DNA of 64,000 nt. It comes from CAVVSD01 sp963757125 (GTDB taxonomy: Bacteria > Actinomycetota > Thermoleophilia > Solirubrobacterales > Solirubrobacteraceae). The stretch spans positions 1,617,060 to 1,681,059 of the forward strand of contig CAVWQP010000004.1 of assembly GCA_963757125.1 (NCBI GenBank), read 5' to 3'. Both the position numbers and the translations under genes were made by a program. The notes beneath the pieces are model-generated. The model did not search any database. It was not told the origin of the DNA and saw only the letters and a list, made by a program, of their open reading frames with translations. Below, piece by piece: positions 24,364-32,601 of this stretch (position 1 is its first letter; each line of letters starts with the position of its first letter).

Positions 24364-24759
24364 CTAGCGCACCGGCACCCAGTGGATGTCGGCGCCGATC
24401 GCGGCGCTCTGGGCCTGGCCGATCGCGGCCCGGCCCGCGTCGCCGACCCCCGCGACCGCTGCGAAGTCGCCGGCGGCCAGCGCCGCGGCCTGCGCCTGCG
24501 CGTCCATCGGACCGCCGGCGCGGCGGATCGTGGCCTCGGCGCCGGGGGCTCCGGCGGCGGCGCGTGCGGCGGCCGTGGCGCGCGCGATCTCGGAGGCGGG
24601 GGTGCCGACCGTCGCGACGACGGCGATGCGGGGGGCGTTCGTCGTCTGCGGACCGGCGTCTCCGGCCGCGAGCGCCCCAGAGGCGAGGCCGGTCGCCAGG
24701 GCGACGGCCACGCCGACCGACGCGAGTCGCCGGCCTCGGTAGCTCTTCATGCTTGTCAT
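24364..24759 (-). CDS. Small secreted protein of unknown function
   Basis: A 131-residue protein starting MTSMKSYRGRRLASVGVAVA with a signal peptide ending near SGALA-AGD; a Met three codons later (24750) is an equally good start. The mature part is Ala-rich and amphipathic (TPASEIARATAAARAAAGAP, DFAAVAGVGDAGRAAIGQAQ) and ends IHWVPVR. Low complexity prevents family assignment. Its start lies 10 bp from a perfect palindrome and divergent from LacI, suggesting that LacI controls it. Confidence 0.55.
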   Translation of the reverse strand: MTSMKSYRGRRLASVGVAVALATGLASGALAAGDAGPQTTNAPRIAVVATVGTPASEIARATAAARAAAGAPGAEATIRRAGGPMDAQAQAAALAAGDFAAVAGVGDAGRAAIGQAQSAAIGADIHWVPVR

Positions 24760-24769
24760 ACGTAACACC

Positions 24770-24783
24770 GTACTACGTAGTAC
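24770..24783. promoter_or_regulatory. LacI-family operator palindrome
   Basis: GTACTACGTAGTAC is a perfect 14-bp palindrome with a central CG, the hallmark of LacI/GalR operators. It lies between the divergent secreted-protein gene (start 24759) and the lacI-type gene (start 24812), so it probably mediates repression of both. Confidence 0.75.
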
Positions 24784-24811
24784 CAAAGTCTGCGAGGCGG
24801 GAAGTGATTGC

Positions 24812-25837
24812 ATGGGCGGAATCGCCGGTTCCCAGCCACGCACCCGCCCGAGCGTCACGAGCGTCGACGTCGCCCGTCGCGCGGGCGTGTCGCAGACGAC
24901 GGTGTCGCTCGTGCTGTCCGGCAAGGCGGCCGGCCGCATCTCCGACGCGACGGCCGAGGCGGTCCAGCGCGCCGCCCGCGAGCTCGGCTACCGGCCCCAC
25001 GCGGCGGCCCGCGCGCTGCGCTCGGGGATCTCGGCGACCGTCGGCCTCGTCGTCGCCGACGTCACCCATCCGTTCTTCGGCCTCACGCTGCGCGGCGCGC
25101 ACAACGCCGCGCGCGAGGCGGGCCACGTCGTCGTGCTCATCGACGACGACTACGGCACCCGGGGCGAGACGGCCATCGAGACGCTCCAGCACGGCGCGAT
25201 CGACGGCTTCGTGTTCTTCGCCGCCGATCCGCCGGCGTCGCTGCGCGACCCGGGGGCACCGCCCGTCGTGGTCGTCGAGTCCGAGGCCCTCGGGCTGCCG
25301 AACGTGCGCCTCGACGTCGAATCCGGCACCGACGAGGCCCTCGCGCACCTGCACGAGCTCGGGCACCGCCGGATCGGGCTGCTGCGCTCGGCGATCCGGG
25401 GCGAGACGTTCGACCGCCGCCACGTCCGCTGGCGCGAGCACCTGCGTGCCAACGGCGAGGACCCCGACGACCAGGTCGTCGTCGACACCCGGTTCACGGC
25501 CAAGGCGACGATCGACGCCGCGCGCGAGTGGCTCGCGCGCCGCGGGGACACGACCGCCGTCCTCTGCGACGACGACGTCATCGCGGCGGGGATGCTCGCT
25601 GCCGCGCAGGCGGAGGGCGTCGACGTCCCCGGTGAGCTGTCCGTCGTCGGCTTCGACAACCTCGACCTCACGCGCCTGACGTTCCCGGCGCTCACGACCG
25701 TCGCGACGGACCCGGAGGGCCTCGGTGCCGCCGCGTTCGAGCTGCTCCACGCGCGGCTGCAGGGCAAGCGGCCGCGCAACCGGGTCCTGCCCGTGCAGCT
25801 CGTGGTCCGCGACTCGACCGGACCGGCCGCCCGCTAG
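24812..25837 (+). CDS. LacI/GalR family transcriptional regulator
   Basis: A 341-residue repressor. The N-terminal helix-turn-helix and hinge span about residues 14-65 (VTSVDVARRAGVSQTTVSLV, AARELGYRPHAAARALRSG). A periplasmic-binding-protein-like effector domain follows, with TVGLVVADVTHPFFGLTLRG, AVLCDDDVIAAGMLAAAQAE and SVVGFDNLDLTRLTFPALTT. Effector unknown, typically a sugar or nucleoside. It is divergent from a small secreted protein, with a perfect operator between them. The stop overlaps the convergent tmk by 4 nt. Confidence 0.9.
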   Translation: MGGIAGSQPRTRPSVTSVDVARRAGVSQTTVSLVLSGKAAGRISDATAEAVQRAARELGYRPHAAARALRSGISATVGLVVADVTHPFFGLTLRGAHNAAREAGHVVVLIDDDYGTRGETAIETLQHGAIDGFVFFAADPPASLRDPGAPPVVVVESEALGLPNVRLDVESGTDEALAHLHELGHRRIGLLRSAIRGETFDRRHVRWREHLRANGEDPDDQVVVDTRFTAKATIDAAREWLARRGDTTAVLCDDDVIAAGMLAAAQAEGVDVPGELSVVGFDNLDLTRLTFPALTTVATDPEGLGAAAFELLHARLQGKRPRNRVLPVQLVVRDSTGPAAR

Positions 25838-26454
25838 GCCAGGAGGTCGTCGAGCGCCGCGAGCGCGGCGGCCAGCACCTCGGGCTCGGCGCCGCCGGCG
25901 TCGAGCACCCGGATCCGCTCGGGCTCCTCGCGCGCGAGGTCCGCGTACGCCGCCGCGACGCGCGCGAAGAACGTCGCGTCCTCCGCCTCGAGCCGATCGG
26001 GCTCCTCGCCCCGTCCGGCGAGCCGCGCGCGACCGGCAGCCGGATCGAGCGCGAGCAGCAGCGTCCGGTCGGGGACCAGCCCACCGGTGGCGAAGCGGTT
26101 GAGCTCGCGGACGCGGTCCACCCCGAGCCCGCGCGCGGCGCCCTGGTAGGCGAGCGACGAGTCGACGAAGCGATCGAGCAGCACCCAGCTGCCGTCGTCG
26201 AGCAGCGGGCGCACCCGCTCCTCCACGAGCTGGGCGCGCGCGGCCGCGTAGAGCAGCGCCTCCGCCGCGCCGCCGACCCGCAGCGCCGGATCCTTCACGA
26301 GCGCGCGGATGCGCTCGGACAGCGCGACGCCCCCCGGCTCGCGCAGGAGGACAGCCTCGACCCCCCGCGCGGCGAGCGCGGACACGAGCCCGGCGGCGAG
26401 GGTCGTCTTGCCCGCGCCGTCGAGTCCCTCGATCGTCACCAGGCGGCCGGCCAT
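25834..26454 (-). CDS. tmk: Thymidylate kinase
   Basis: A 206-residue dTMP kinase making dTDP for DNA synthesis. The P-loop is IEGLDGAGKTTLAAGLVSAL (G-x-x-x-x-G-K-T). The DRx motif is LLDRFVDSSLAYQGAARGLG (conserved D-R and YQG), the thymidine-binding segment is LREPGG, and the LID region is RLAGRGEEPDRLEAED. Normal length. It is divergent from holB with 31 bp between starts; in many bacteria these two are co-directional neighbours, so the divergent arrangement is a local variant. Confidence 0.93.
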   Translation of the reverse strand: MAGRLVTIEGLDGAGKTTLAAGLVSALAARGVEAVLLREPGGVALSERIRALVKDPALRVGGAAEALLYAAARAQLVEERVRPLLDDGSWVLLDRFVDSSLAYQGAARGLGVDRVRELNRFATGGLVPDRTLLLALDPAAGRARLAGRGEEPDRLEAEDATFFARVAAAYADLAREEPERIRVLDAGGAEPEVLAAALAALDDLLA

Positions 26455-26485
26455 CGGGCGGCGACCCTACAGTCCTGGGCGGCCC

Positions 26486-27592
26486 ATGCTCTCGTCGCTC
26501 GAGCGTCATCCCCACGCCCGCGCCGTCCTCGGCGCGGCCCTGCCGCCCGACGGCAACCCCTCGCACGCCTACCTCTTCCACGGCCCCGCGGGCAGCGGGA
26601 AGGCGGCAGCGGCCCGCGCGTTCGCCGCCGAGCTGCTCGCCGACGGCTCGCGCGATCCCGACAACGCGCGCGTCCGCGTGGAGCACGGCGTCCATCCCGA
26701 CCTCACGTGGGTCGCGCCGGCGAGCGCCGCCGGGATCCTCGTCGGCGACGTCGACGAGCCCGTGGTCGCCGCCGCGACGCGGACCCCGTTCGAGGCGTCG
26801 CGCCGCGTCTTCGTCATCGAGGACGCCGACGAGCTCAACGACCAGGCCGCCAACCGGATGCTCAAGACGCTCGAGGAGCCTGCGTCCTACGTGCACCTCG
26901 TGCTCCTGACGGCGCGTCCCGGCGACGTGCTGCCGACGATCGCCAGCCGCTGCCAGGCGGTGCGCTTCGACGCGCCCGGCACCGACGAGCTCGCGGAGCG
27001 CCTCGGCCGTCAGGGCGTCGCGCCCGAGCAGGCGCAGGCCTGCGCGCGCCTCGCGCTCGGGGACGCCAATCGGGCCATCGCGCTCGCCCTCGGCGAGGGA
27101 CCGGCGCTGCGGGCGGGGGCGGAGGCGTTCGCGCGGTCCGCGGTCAGCGGGAACCTCCTCGCGCGCCCGTGGATCGAGGTGCTCGCGCAGGCCCGTGCGC
27201 GCGGCGAGCGGGCGCAGGCCCAGGTCGAGGCGGCCGGGGCCGACGAGATGGAGCTCGTGCCCAAGAAGGAGCGCAGGCGCATCGAGCGCGAGACCGGGGA
27301 GCGCGCCAAGCGCGCCCACCGCCGGGCGCAGACCGCGGGGCTCGACGAGGCCCTCGCGCTCGTGGGGCTGTGGTTCCGCGACCTCGCGTGCGTCGCGGAC
27401 GGGGCGCCCGAGCTCGTCGCCCACAGCGACCGGGCCGACGCCCTGCGCGACGACGCCGCCGGGCGCAGCGCGCACCGCCTGCGGGCGGCGCAGGCGCACG
27501 TCGACGACGCGCGCTCCGCCTTCGAGCTCAACCCGTCGGAGGAGCTTCTGCTCGAGGCGCTGGCGATCCGGCTCGCGCGAACGCTGGCCTAG
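26486..27592 (+). CDS. holB: DNA polymerase III subunit delta'
   Basis: A 368-residue clamp-loader subunit. The AAA+ core has a P-loop-like YLFHGPAGSGKAAAARAFAA, FVIEDADELNDQAANRMLKT (Walker B and following), the LEEPASYVHLVLLTARP segment and the sensor-1 RCQAVRFDAPG. The collar region includes a basic stretch (KKERRRIERETGERAKRAHR) seen in actinobacterial homologues. The classical zinc cysteines of DnaX/HolB are absent. The ATG at 26486 matches the normal SSLERHPHARAVLGAA start. Its 3' end overlaps the convergent nitrilase by 65 nt. Confidence 0.9.
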   Translation: MLSSLERHPHARAVLGAALPPDGNPSHAYLFHGPAGSGKAAAARAFAAELLADGSRDPDNARVRVEHGVHPDLTWVAPASAAGILVGDVDEPVVAAATRTPFEASRRVFVIEDADELNDQAANRMLKTLEEPASYVHLVLLTARPGDVLPTIASRCQAVRFDAPGTDELAERLGRQGVAPEQAQACARLALGDANRAIALALGEGPALRAGAEAFARSAVSGNLLARPWIEVLAQARARGERAQAQVEAAGADEMELVPKKERRRIERETGERAKRAHRRAQTAGLDEALALVGLWFRDLACVADGAPELVAHSDRADALRDDAAGRSAHRLRAAQAHVDDARSAFELNPSEELLLEALAIRLARTLA

Positions 27593-28436
27593 GTTCGCCG
27601 TAGGCGGCCGGCCTGCGGTCGCCGAGGTGGTCGATGTCCAGCAGCGTCTCGGCGATCGCCGCCGCGGGGTCGACCCGCGCGAGCGCGACGCCCTCGTCGT
27701 GCCCCGTCTCCGCGAGCACCACGCCGTCGGGATCCACGACCTTCGAGCGGCCGACGAAGCGCCGTGCGCCCCACGGTCCCGTGAGGTTGGACGAGACCCA
27801 CACGACCTGGTTCTCGATGGCCCGGACGCAGTCCACGGCGTCGAAGTGCCGGGTCTGGCGGTCGTCGCGCAGGTCCGGCGCGGGCCGGCGGCGGTCCGCC
27901 GACCAGGCCGACATGCACGCGATGACCTCTGCGCCGTCGAGCGCCAGCGCCCGCGACGCCTCGGGGAAGAGCTTGTCGTAGCAGAGCAGCATCCCGACGC
28001 GGCCGATCGGCGTGTCGAAGGCGGCGAAGCCGTCGCCGGGCGCGTACGCGAAGCGCTCGGCGGGCGGGAGGTGCACCTTGCGGTGACGGCCGAGTACGCC
28101 GTCGCCGGAGACGCAGACGGCCGATGCGTAGCGCTCGCCCGCCGAGCCGGCCTCGCTGTATCCGACGCAGACGACCGCGTCGCCGGCGATCCGCGACAGC
28201 CGAGCGATCTCCGGACCGCAGGGGTCCAGCGCCGGCGGGAGCATGTCCGGCGCGGGAGGCATCCCGGGCTCGGTCTCCAGGAGGTAGCCGCCCAGCGCCG
28301 ACTCGGGGAACACGATGAGCCGCGCGCCGGCGCGGCGCGCGGCGCGGACCGTCGACGCGATCCGCGTCAGCGCGGCATCGACATCGCGCCCGAAGGGCGC
28401 TGCGATGGCTGCGACTGCGCCGGGGCCGGCGTCCAC
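27528..28436 (-). CDS. Carbon-nitrogen hydrolase (nitrilase superfamily)
   Basis: A 302-residue thiol amidase/nitrilase. The Glu-Lys-Cys triad is complete: Glu in IVFPESALGGYLLE, Lys in LGRHRKVHLPPAERF, Cys in VGMLLCYDKLFPEASRAL. Length and the PGDGFAAFDTPIG segment match aliphatic amidase/N-carbamoylase-like branches. Substrate unknown. The start is GTG at 28436. The C-terminus is extended by a Pro/Ala-rich tail that overlaps holB; the overlap is coding on both strands. Confidence 0.87.
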   Translation of the reverse strand: MDAGPGAVAAIAAPFGRDVDAALTRIASTVRAARRAGARLIVFPESALGGYLLETEPGMPPAPDMLPPALDPCGPEIARLSRIAGDAVVCVGYSEAGSAGERYASAVCVSGDGVLGRHRKVHLPPAERFAYAPGDGFAAFDTPIGRVGMLLCYDKLFPEASRALALDGAEVIACMSAWSADRRRPAPDLRDDRQTRHFDAVDCVRAIENQVVWVSSNLTGPWGARRFVGRSKVVDPDGVVLAETGHDEGVALARVDPAAAIAETLLDIDHLGDRRPAAYGEPRPAFARAGSPAPRAEAPPTG

Positions 28437-28513
28437 CCGCGCATCGTCTCCGACCGCGGATCCCTAATGCAATCGCCCGTCTGTCCCGAGCGGACCGCCA
28501 TGCGGGACAAGCC

Positions 28514-29374
28514 TCAGGCGCCGGCGATCGGACCGAGGCGCGGCTCGCGCCCGAAGAGCTCGAACGCGCGGAAGCGCGAGAAGTGCGGATGGTCGGGCCC
28601 GTGGAAGTCCGCGGAGCCCGTCGTGAGGAGCCCGAGCTCGTCGGCGAGATCGCAGAGCAGCGTCGTCTGGCGCTCGCCGTGCTCGATGTAGAACGCCTCG
28701 ACGCCGTCCATGCCGCCCGCGGCGAAGCGGCGCAGCGCCTCCTCGACCTCCCGCTCGGCGTCGACGTCCCAGAACGGATGCGCCCACACCGCGACGCCGC
28801 CCGCGTCGTGGATCGTCGTGATCGCGTCGGCGACGGTCGGGATCGTCCGGGTCCGGTACGCGGGGCGGGTCGGGATGAGATAGGCGACGAGCAGCGCGCT
28901 GGAGTCCGCGAGGCCCTCCTCGGCGACCCGCTCGGCGTTGGCGGGATGGCCGAACGCCGCGGCCGCGAGATGCGGGCGGCCGGGCGACTCGAGGTCGCTG
29001 AAGTCGCTGCGGTCGAGCGTCCAGCCCAGCTCCTCCATCGCGTCGGCCATGCGACCGATGCGCCCGCGCCGGTCGGCGCGGTAGGCCTCGAGACGCTCGG
29101 CGAGCCGCGCGTCGCCGGGATCGATCCCGTAGCCGAGGATGTGGAGGTCCTCGCCGAGCGGGTCGACCGACGAGAGCTCGACGGCCGGGACGAGCCGGAG
29201 CCCGTGGTCGCGCGCTGCGGCCTGCGCGTCGGCGACGCCGTCGACGGTGTCGTGGTCGCTCAGCGCGAGGAGCTCGACGCCCGCGCCGGCCGCCGCCGCC
29301 ACGACCCTGGCGGGTGTCAGCGCGCCGTCGGAGTGCACGGAGTGCGACTGCAGGTCGAACGTCGGGGCGGTCAC
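28514..29374 (-). CDS. PHP-domain metal-dependent phosphoesterase
   Basis: A 286-residue PHP protein related to TrpH/YciV-type 3',5'-nucleotide phosphatases. Metal ligands: HSVHSDG (H-x-H), ALSDHDTVDG (D-H), VPAVELSS (Glu), GGVAVWAHPFWD (His) and GSADFHGPDHPH (D-x-H). The GTG start at 29374 is chosen because the domain begins immediately (TFDLQSHSVHSDG). The reaction is hydrolysis of nucleotide or histidinol-type phosphate esters; the exact substrate is not readable. It is 11 bp downstream of the TetR gene and probably in its operon. Confidence 0.83.
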   Translation of the reverse strand: MTAPTFDLQSHSVHSDGALTPARVVAAAAGAGVELLALSDHDTVDGVADAQAAARDHGLRLVPAVELSSVDPLGEDLHILGYGIDPGDARLAERLEAYRADRRGRIGRMADAMEELGWTLDRSDFSDLESPGRPHLAAAAFGHPANAERVAEEGLADSSALLVAYLIPTRPAYRTRTIPTVADAITTIHDAGGVAVWAHPFWDVDAEREVEEALRRFAAGGMDGVEAFYIEHGERQTTLLCDLADELGLLTTGSADFHGPDHPHFSRFRAFELFGREPRLGPIAGA

Positions 29375-29385
29375 GGCGCCGCAGC

Positions 29386-29898
29386 CTAGAGCGCTTCGAA
29401 CGCCCGCAGCCCCCGCGACCACGCGGCGTCGAGGTCGGCCCCCGGCGGGAAGCGGCCGTCGAGCTCGAGGATCGTCATCCCGTGGGCGAAGGCCCACAGG
29501 GCCCGCGCGGCATCGCGGTCCCCGCCGGCGGCCTCGAGCGCGGGCAGCGCGGCGCGGTCCTCGGCGCCCGGCACGAGCAGCTCGCGGTCGAGCGGGCCGG
29601 CGGTCATGAGCCGGTAGAGGTGCGGATGCTCGCGGGCGAACGCGCGGTAGCCGCGCGCCAGCCCGTCGAGCGTCGTCCCGTCGAGCGTCGCGGCGAACTC
29701 CTCGAACCCGTCGGAGATCATCGCCGCCTCCAGGGCGTCCTTGCCCGGGAGGTGCTTGTAGATCGACGGCGCGCGGATGCCGAGGCGCTCTCCGAGGCGC
29801 CGCATCGACAGCGCCTCGGGTCCTTCCTCCTCCAGCAGCTCCCGCGCGGCGGTGACGATCTCCCGCGCGCGCGGCGTCAGCTCAGCGCCCGAAGCCAT
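29386..29898 (-). CDS. TetR family regulator with WHG-type C-terminal domain
   Basis: A 170-residue repressor. The helix-turn-helix (about residues 10-55) reads IVTAARELLEEEGPEALSMR, then LGIRAPSIYKHLPGKDALEA. The short C-terminal domain has HPHLYRLMTAGPLDRELL and LWAFAHGMTILELDGRFPPG, typical of the TetR_C WHG group. It overlaps the upstream DUF4260-like gene by 17 nt, and the shared promoter holds a 19-bp palindrome that is its likely binding site, giving autorepression of a membrane protein-tetR unit. Confidence 0.87.
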   Translation of the reverse strand: MASGAELTPRAREIVTAARELLEEEGPEALSMRRLGERLGIRAPSIYKHLPGKDALEAAMISDGFEEFAATLDGTTLDGLARGYRAFAREHPHLYRLMTAGPLDRELLVPGAEDRAALPALEAAGGDRDAARALWAFAHGMTILELDGRFPPGADLDAAWSRGLRAFEAL

Positions 29899-30268
29899 CC
29901 GGCGTGCGCAGCCCGTATCCGGCGACGCGGTCGATCGCGATGTGCAGGCCCCAGGCCAACGCCCCGACGAGGAAGCCGGTCCCGAGGACGCCCGCGGCGA
30001 CGAGGGCGGCGAGCAGCAGCGGGCCCCAGACCCGGTGCAGGCCGTTGTAGATCCCCACGGCGCGCGGGTGCAGCTGGCCCTTCGCGAGGCCGGTGCCGGC
30101 GCCGAGCAGGAGGGCGAGGTCCGGCGCGGCTCCGAAGGCGAAGAACTGCCAGAGGCCGGTCCCCTGCGCCGCGATCACGACGACGGCGGCGGCGAGGAGC
30201 GCGAGGGCGGCGACGCCGGCGAGCAGGCGGCGCGGCGAGGGCGCGAGGTGGGTGGCGGTGGCGTGCAT
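29882..30268 (-). CDS. Small membrane protein, DUF4260-like
   Basis: A 128-residue protein with about four hydrophobic helices (LLAGVAALALLAAAVVVIAA, LWQFFAFGAAPDLALLLGAG, LLLAALVAAGVLGTGFLVGA and a C-terminal amphipathic one). The A-P-D-L-A-L-L and AVGIYNGLHR motifs match my recollection of DUF4260, a family of unknown function. The ATG at 30268 lies 7 bp from the palindromic operator, so the mRNA is probably leaderless. First gene of an operon with tetR. Confidence 0.65.
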   Translation of the reverse strand: MHATATHLAPSPRRLLAGVAALALLAAAVVVIAAQGTGLWQFFAFGAAPDLALLLGAGTGLAKGQLHPRAVGIYNGLHRVWGPLLLAALVAAGVLGTGFLVGALAWGLHIAIDRVAGYGLRTPDGFGR

Positions 30269-30274
30269 GGGTCT

Positions 30275-30293
30275 AGGCTAACAGCGTTAGCCT
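30275..30293. promoter_or_regulatory. TetR operator palindrome
   Basis: A perfect inverted repeat, AGGCTAAC (30275-30282), AGC, GTTAGCCT (30286-30293), immediately upstream of the membrane protein-tetR operon. It also contains the murB stop codon (30287-30289), so the operator sits inside the end of murB. Confidence 0.75.
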
Positions 30294-31367
30294 GACCACG
30301 CAACCCCCACGAACACGGGCTCCGGCTCGAGCGTCACGCCGAAGCGCCCACGGACCCCGTCGGCGATCTCCCGGGCCAGCGCGACGAGCCCGGCCGTGGT
30401 GCCCGCGCCGCGGTTCGTGAGCGCGAGCGTGTGCTTCGAGGAGATCGCGATGCCCGCCGGGTCGCCGTAGCCGCGGCGGAAGCCCGCGCGCTCGATGAGC
30501 CAGGCCGCCGACGTCTTCACCGTCCCGTCGGGCTGCGCGAACGCGGGCGCGCCGTCGGGAAGCTCCGCCGGCGTCGACGAACGGGTTCGTGAAGAACGAG
30601 CCGGCCGACCAGGTGTCGTGGTCGCCGGGGTCGAGCACCATGCCCTTGCCGCGGCGCAGCTCGAGGACGGCCTCGCGCGCCTCGGCGAGCGGCGCGCGGG
30701 CGCCGGTCTCGACGCCCAGCGTGCGGGCCAGCTCGGAGTAGCGGATCGGCGCGCTCTCGCTGCCCCGCTCCAGGCGCAGCGCGACGTCGAGGACCGCCCA
30801 GCGGCCCGGGCTGCGCTTGAACGCGCTGGTCCGGTAGCCGAAGCCGCAGTCCGCGGGCGCGAGCTCGGCGACGGCGCCGGTCGCGCGATCGAGGACACGG
30901 ACCGCGACGACGGTGTCGGCGACCTCCTGCCCGTACGCGCCGACGTTCTGGATCGGGGTCGCGCCCGTCGACCCGGGGATGCCCGCGAGGCACTCGACGC
31001 CGACGAGGCCGTCGGCGACGCAGCGCGCGACGAGGTCGTCCCACGGCTCCCCGGCGGCCGCGCGCAGGACGACGTGGTCGCCTCGGTCGTCGACCGCGAC
31101 GCCCCGCGTGAGGACGCGGACGACCGTGGCGTCGACACCCGCATCGGCGACGACGACGTTGCTGCCGCCGGCGAGCAGGAGCGTCGCCGGATCGGACGCC
31201 GCGCGGACCAGCTCCGCCTCGGTCGTCGCCTCCACGAGGGAGCGCGCCGGCCCGCCGAGGCGCAGCGTCGTGAGGGGCGCGAGGTCCACGGCGTGGGACG
31301 GTAGTCCCGCAGCCGGGTAGACCGTGCTGGGGAAGCGGGTCGTTCGTTCGTCCACTCCCTGATCCAT
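30287..31367 (-). CDS. murB: UDP-N-acetylenolpyruvoylglucosamine reductase, split by a one-base shift
   Basis: FAD enzyme of peptidoglycan synthesis reducing enolpyruvyl-UDP-GlcNAc with NADPH. Recognisable parts are TTLRLGGPARSLVEATTEAE, LAGGSNVVVAD, GIPGSTGATPIQNVGAYGQE, GYRTSAFKRSPGRW and GSFFTNPFVDA. At about 30563-30572 the frame breaks. The next frame continues AELPDGAPAFAQPDGTVKTS, AAWLIERAGFRRGYG and SSKHTLALTNRGAGTTAGLV, as expected for MurB. One extra G in a GCCGGCGG run explains it. murB is essential, so a sequencing indel is likelier than loss. The start is uncertain: ATG 31367 or GTG 31289. Confidence 0.85.
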
Positions 31368-31382
31368 CCGCAAGTTCGCGAA

Positions 31383-31396
31383 CGAACAAGCGTTTG
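31383..31396. promoter_or_regulatory. Candidate LexA/SOS box
   Basis: CGAACAAGCGTTTG matches the Gram-positive SOS-box pattern CGAAC-N4-GTTYG exactly. It lies 8 bp before the PIG-L deacetylase ATG and 15 bp upstream of the proposed murB ATG, in a segment that also holds the palindrome GTTCGCGAAC (31374-31383). A single match can arise by chance. Confidence 0.4.
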
Positions 31397-31404
31397 AAGG
31401 GCAC

Positions 31405-32202
31405 ATGTCGTTCGACGAGCCCCCACGCCCCGCATCCCCCGGGACCGGCCAGCTCCAGGTGCTGGCCGTGTCGCCGCATCTCGACGATGCGGCGTTCTCG
31501 GCGGGAGCCACGCTCGCGACGCTCATCGCGCACGGGCATCGGGTGACGCTCGTGACGGCGTTCACCGCGTCGATGGCACCGGCCGGCGGCGACACGATGG
31601 CGCTGCGGCGGATCGAGGACATGCAGGCGGCTGCGCGGCTCGGCGTGCAACGTCTCGTGCATCTGCCGTTCGCCGAGGCCCAGGAGCGCGGCTACGAGTC
31701 GGTCACCGGCCCGATGCGCGACGACGACGACGTCGCCCCCGACCTGCGCGCGGCGCTCGACATCCTCGGCTCGTTCGACCTCGTGCTGGCGCCGCTGGCG
31801 CTCGGCGACCACGTCGATCACCGCCAGCTGCGGCGAGCGCTCGGGCTTCCCGGGCGCTACGACGATCCGGAGCCCGTCGCGCGGTTCGCGCGGGGCTCGC
31901 TCGCGCTCTGGCGCGACACGCCGCACGTCATCCACGGCGACGATCCCGCGACGCCGGGCGACGACGCGGTCGTCGTGTCCGGCGACGCGCTGCAGCGCAA
32001 GCTCGCCGCCTGCGCGTGCTACTCCACGACGACGGGCGCCGAGTTCGGCGGCGAGCGCCGGATGCGCCAGCTCGTCTCCGACCTCGCGTTCGAGGAGGGC
32101 AGGCGCCACGGCCGTCCCGCGCCTGCCGAGGCGTTCGCGCCCGCCGGCCCGGTCGTGAAAGCCCTGCGCACGGACACCGCCCCGAGGTCGCGCGCCGCCT
32201 AG
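31405..32202 (+). CDS. PIG-L (LmbE-like) family N-deacetylase
   Basis: A 265-residue zinc hydrolase. The metal motif is VSPHLDDAAFSAGATLATLI (H-x-x-D-D type), with the third ligand in LGDHVDHRQLRRAL (H-x-x-H). Family members deacetylate GlcNAc-containing small molecules, for example in mycothiol synthesis or antibiotic maturation. This one lacks features that would tell which. GAAGG precedes the ATG. A candidate SOS box overlaps its promoter. Confidence 0.83.
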   Translation: MSFDEPPRPASPGTGQLQVLAVSPHLDDAAFSAGATLATLIAHGHRVTLVTAFTASMAPAGGDTMALRRIEDMQAAARLGVQRLVHLPFAEAQERGYESVTGPMRDDDDVAPDLRAALDILGSFDLVLAPLALGDHVDHRQLRRALGLPGRYDDPEPVARFARGSLALWRDTPHVIHGDDPATPGDDAVVVSGDALQRKLAACACYSTTTGAEFGGERRMRQLVSDLAFEEGRRHGRPAPAEAFAPAGPVVKALRTDTAPRSRAA

Positions 32203-32255
32203 AGGTCGTCGTCGGGCATCATCGACTGCTCGACATCGAACCCGCAGGAGGCGCA

Positions 32256-32573
32256 ATGGCGTACGTGGTCGCGGCCCGTTGGAGGGCCAAGGAGGGGTGC
32301 GAGGACAAGCTCGCGCAGGTCATCGCCGAGCTGATCCCGCTGTCCCGCGCCGAGCCCGGCATCCTCTTCTACCAGGCGAACCGCTCGGTCGAGGATCCCC
32401 AGCTCTTCTTCTTCTACGAGCAGTACGTGGACGAGGCGGGCTACCGCGCGCACGGCGAGTCCGAGCACTTCACGCGCCTCGCGCACAACTACGCGATCCC
32501 CGAGCTGCTCGAGGACCGTCAGCGCGAGTTCTTCACGACGTTCTACGACGACCGCGGCGGGCTCGCCGGGTGA
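32256..32573 (+). CDS. Antibiotic biosynthesis monooxygenase (ABM) domain protein
   Basis: A 105-residue dimeric ferredoxin-like protein. The pattern YVVAARWRAKEGCEDKLAQV, ELIPLSRAEPGILFYQANRS and FFFYEQYVDEAGYRAHGESE is the ABM/YgiN quinol monooxygenase fold, including the conserved H-x-x-x-x-H-F segment. Such proteins oxidise quinols or polyketides without cofactors. ATG 32256 follows GGAGG. It lies 53 bp after the PIG-L gene and 28 bp before an MFS carrier on the same strand, so an operon is possible. Confidence 0.82.
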   Translation: MAYVVAARWRAKEGCEDKLAQVIAELIPLSRAEPGILFYQANRSVEDPQLFFFYEQYVDEAGYRAHGESEHFTRLAHNYAIPELLEDRQREFFTTFYDDRGGLAG

Positions 32574-32601
32574 GTCGCAGGCCGCGCTAGCGGTCGCGTC
32601 C

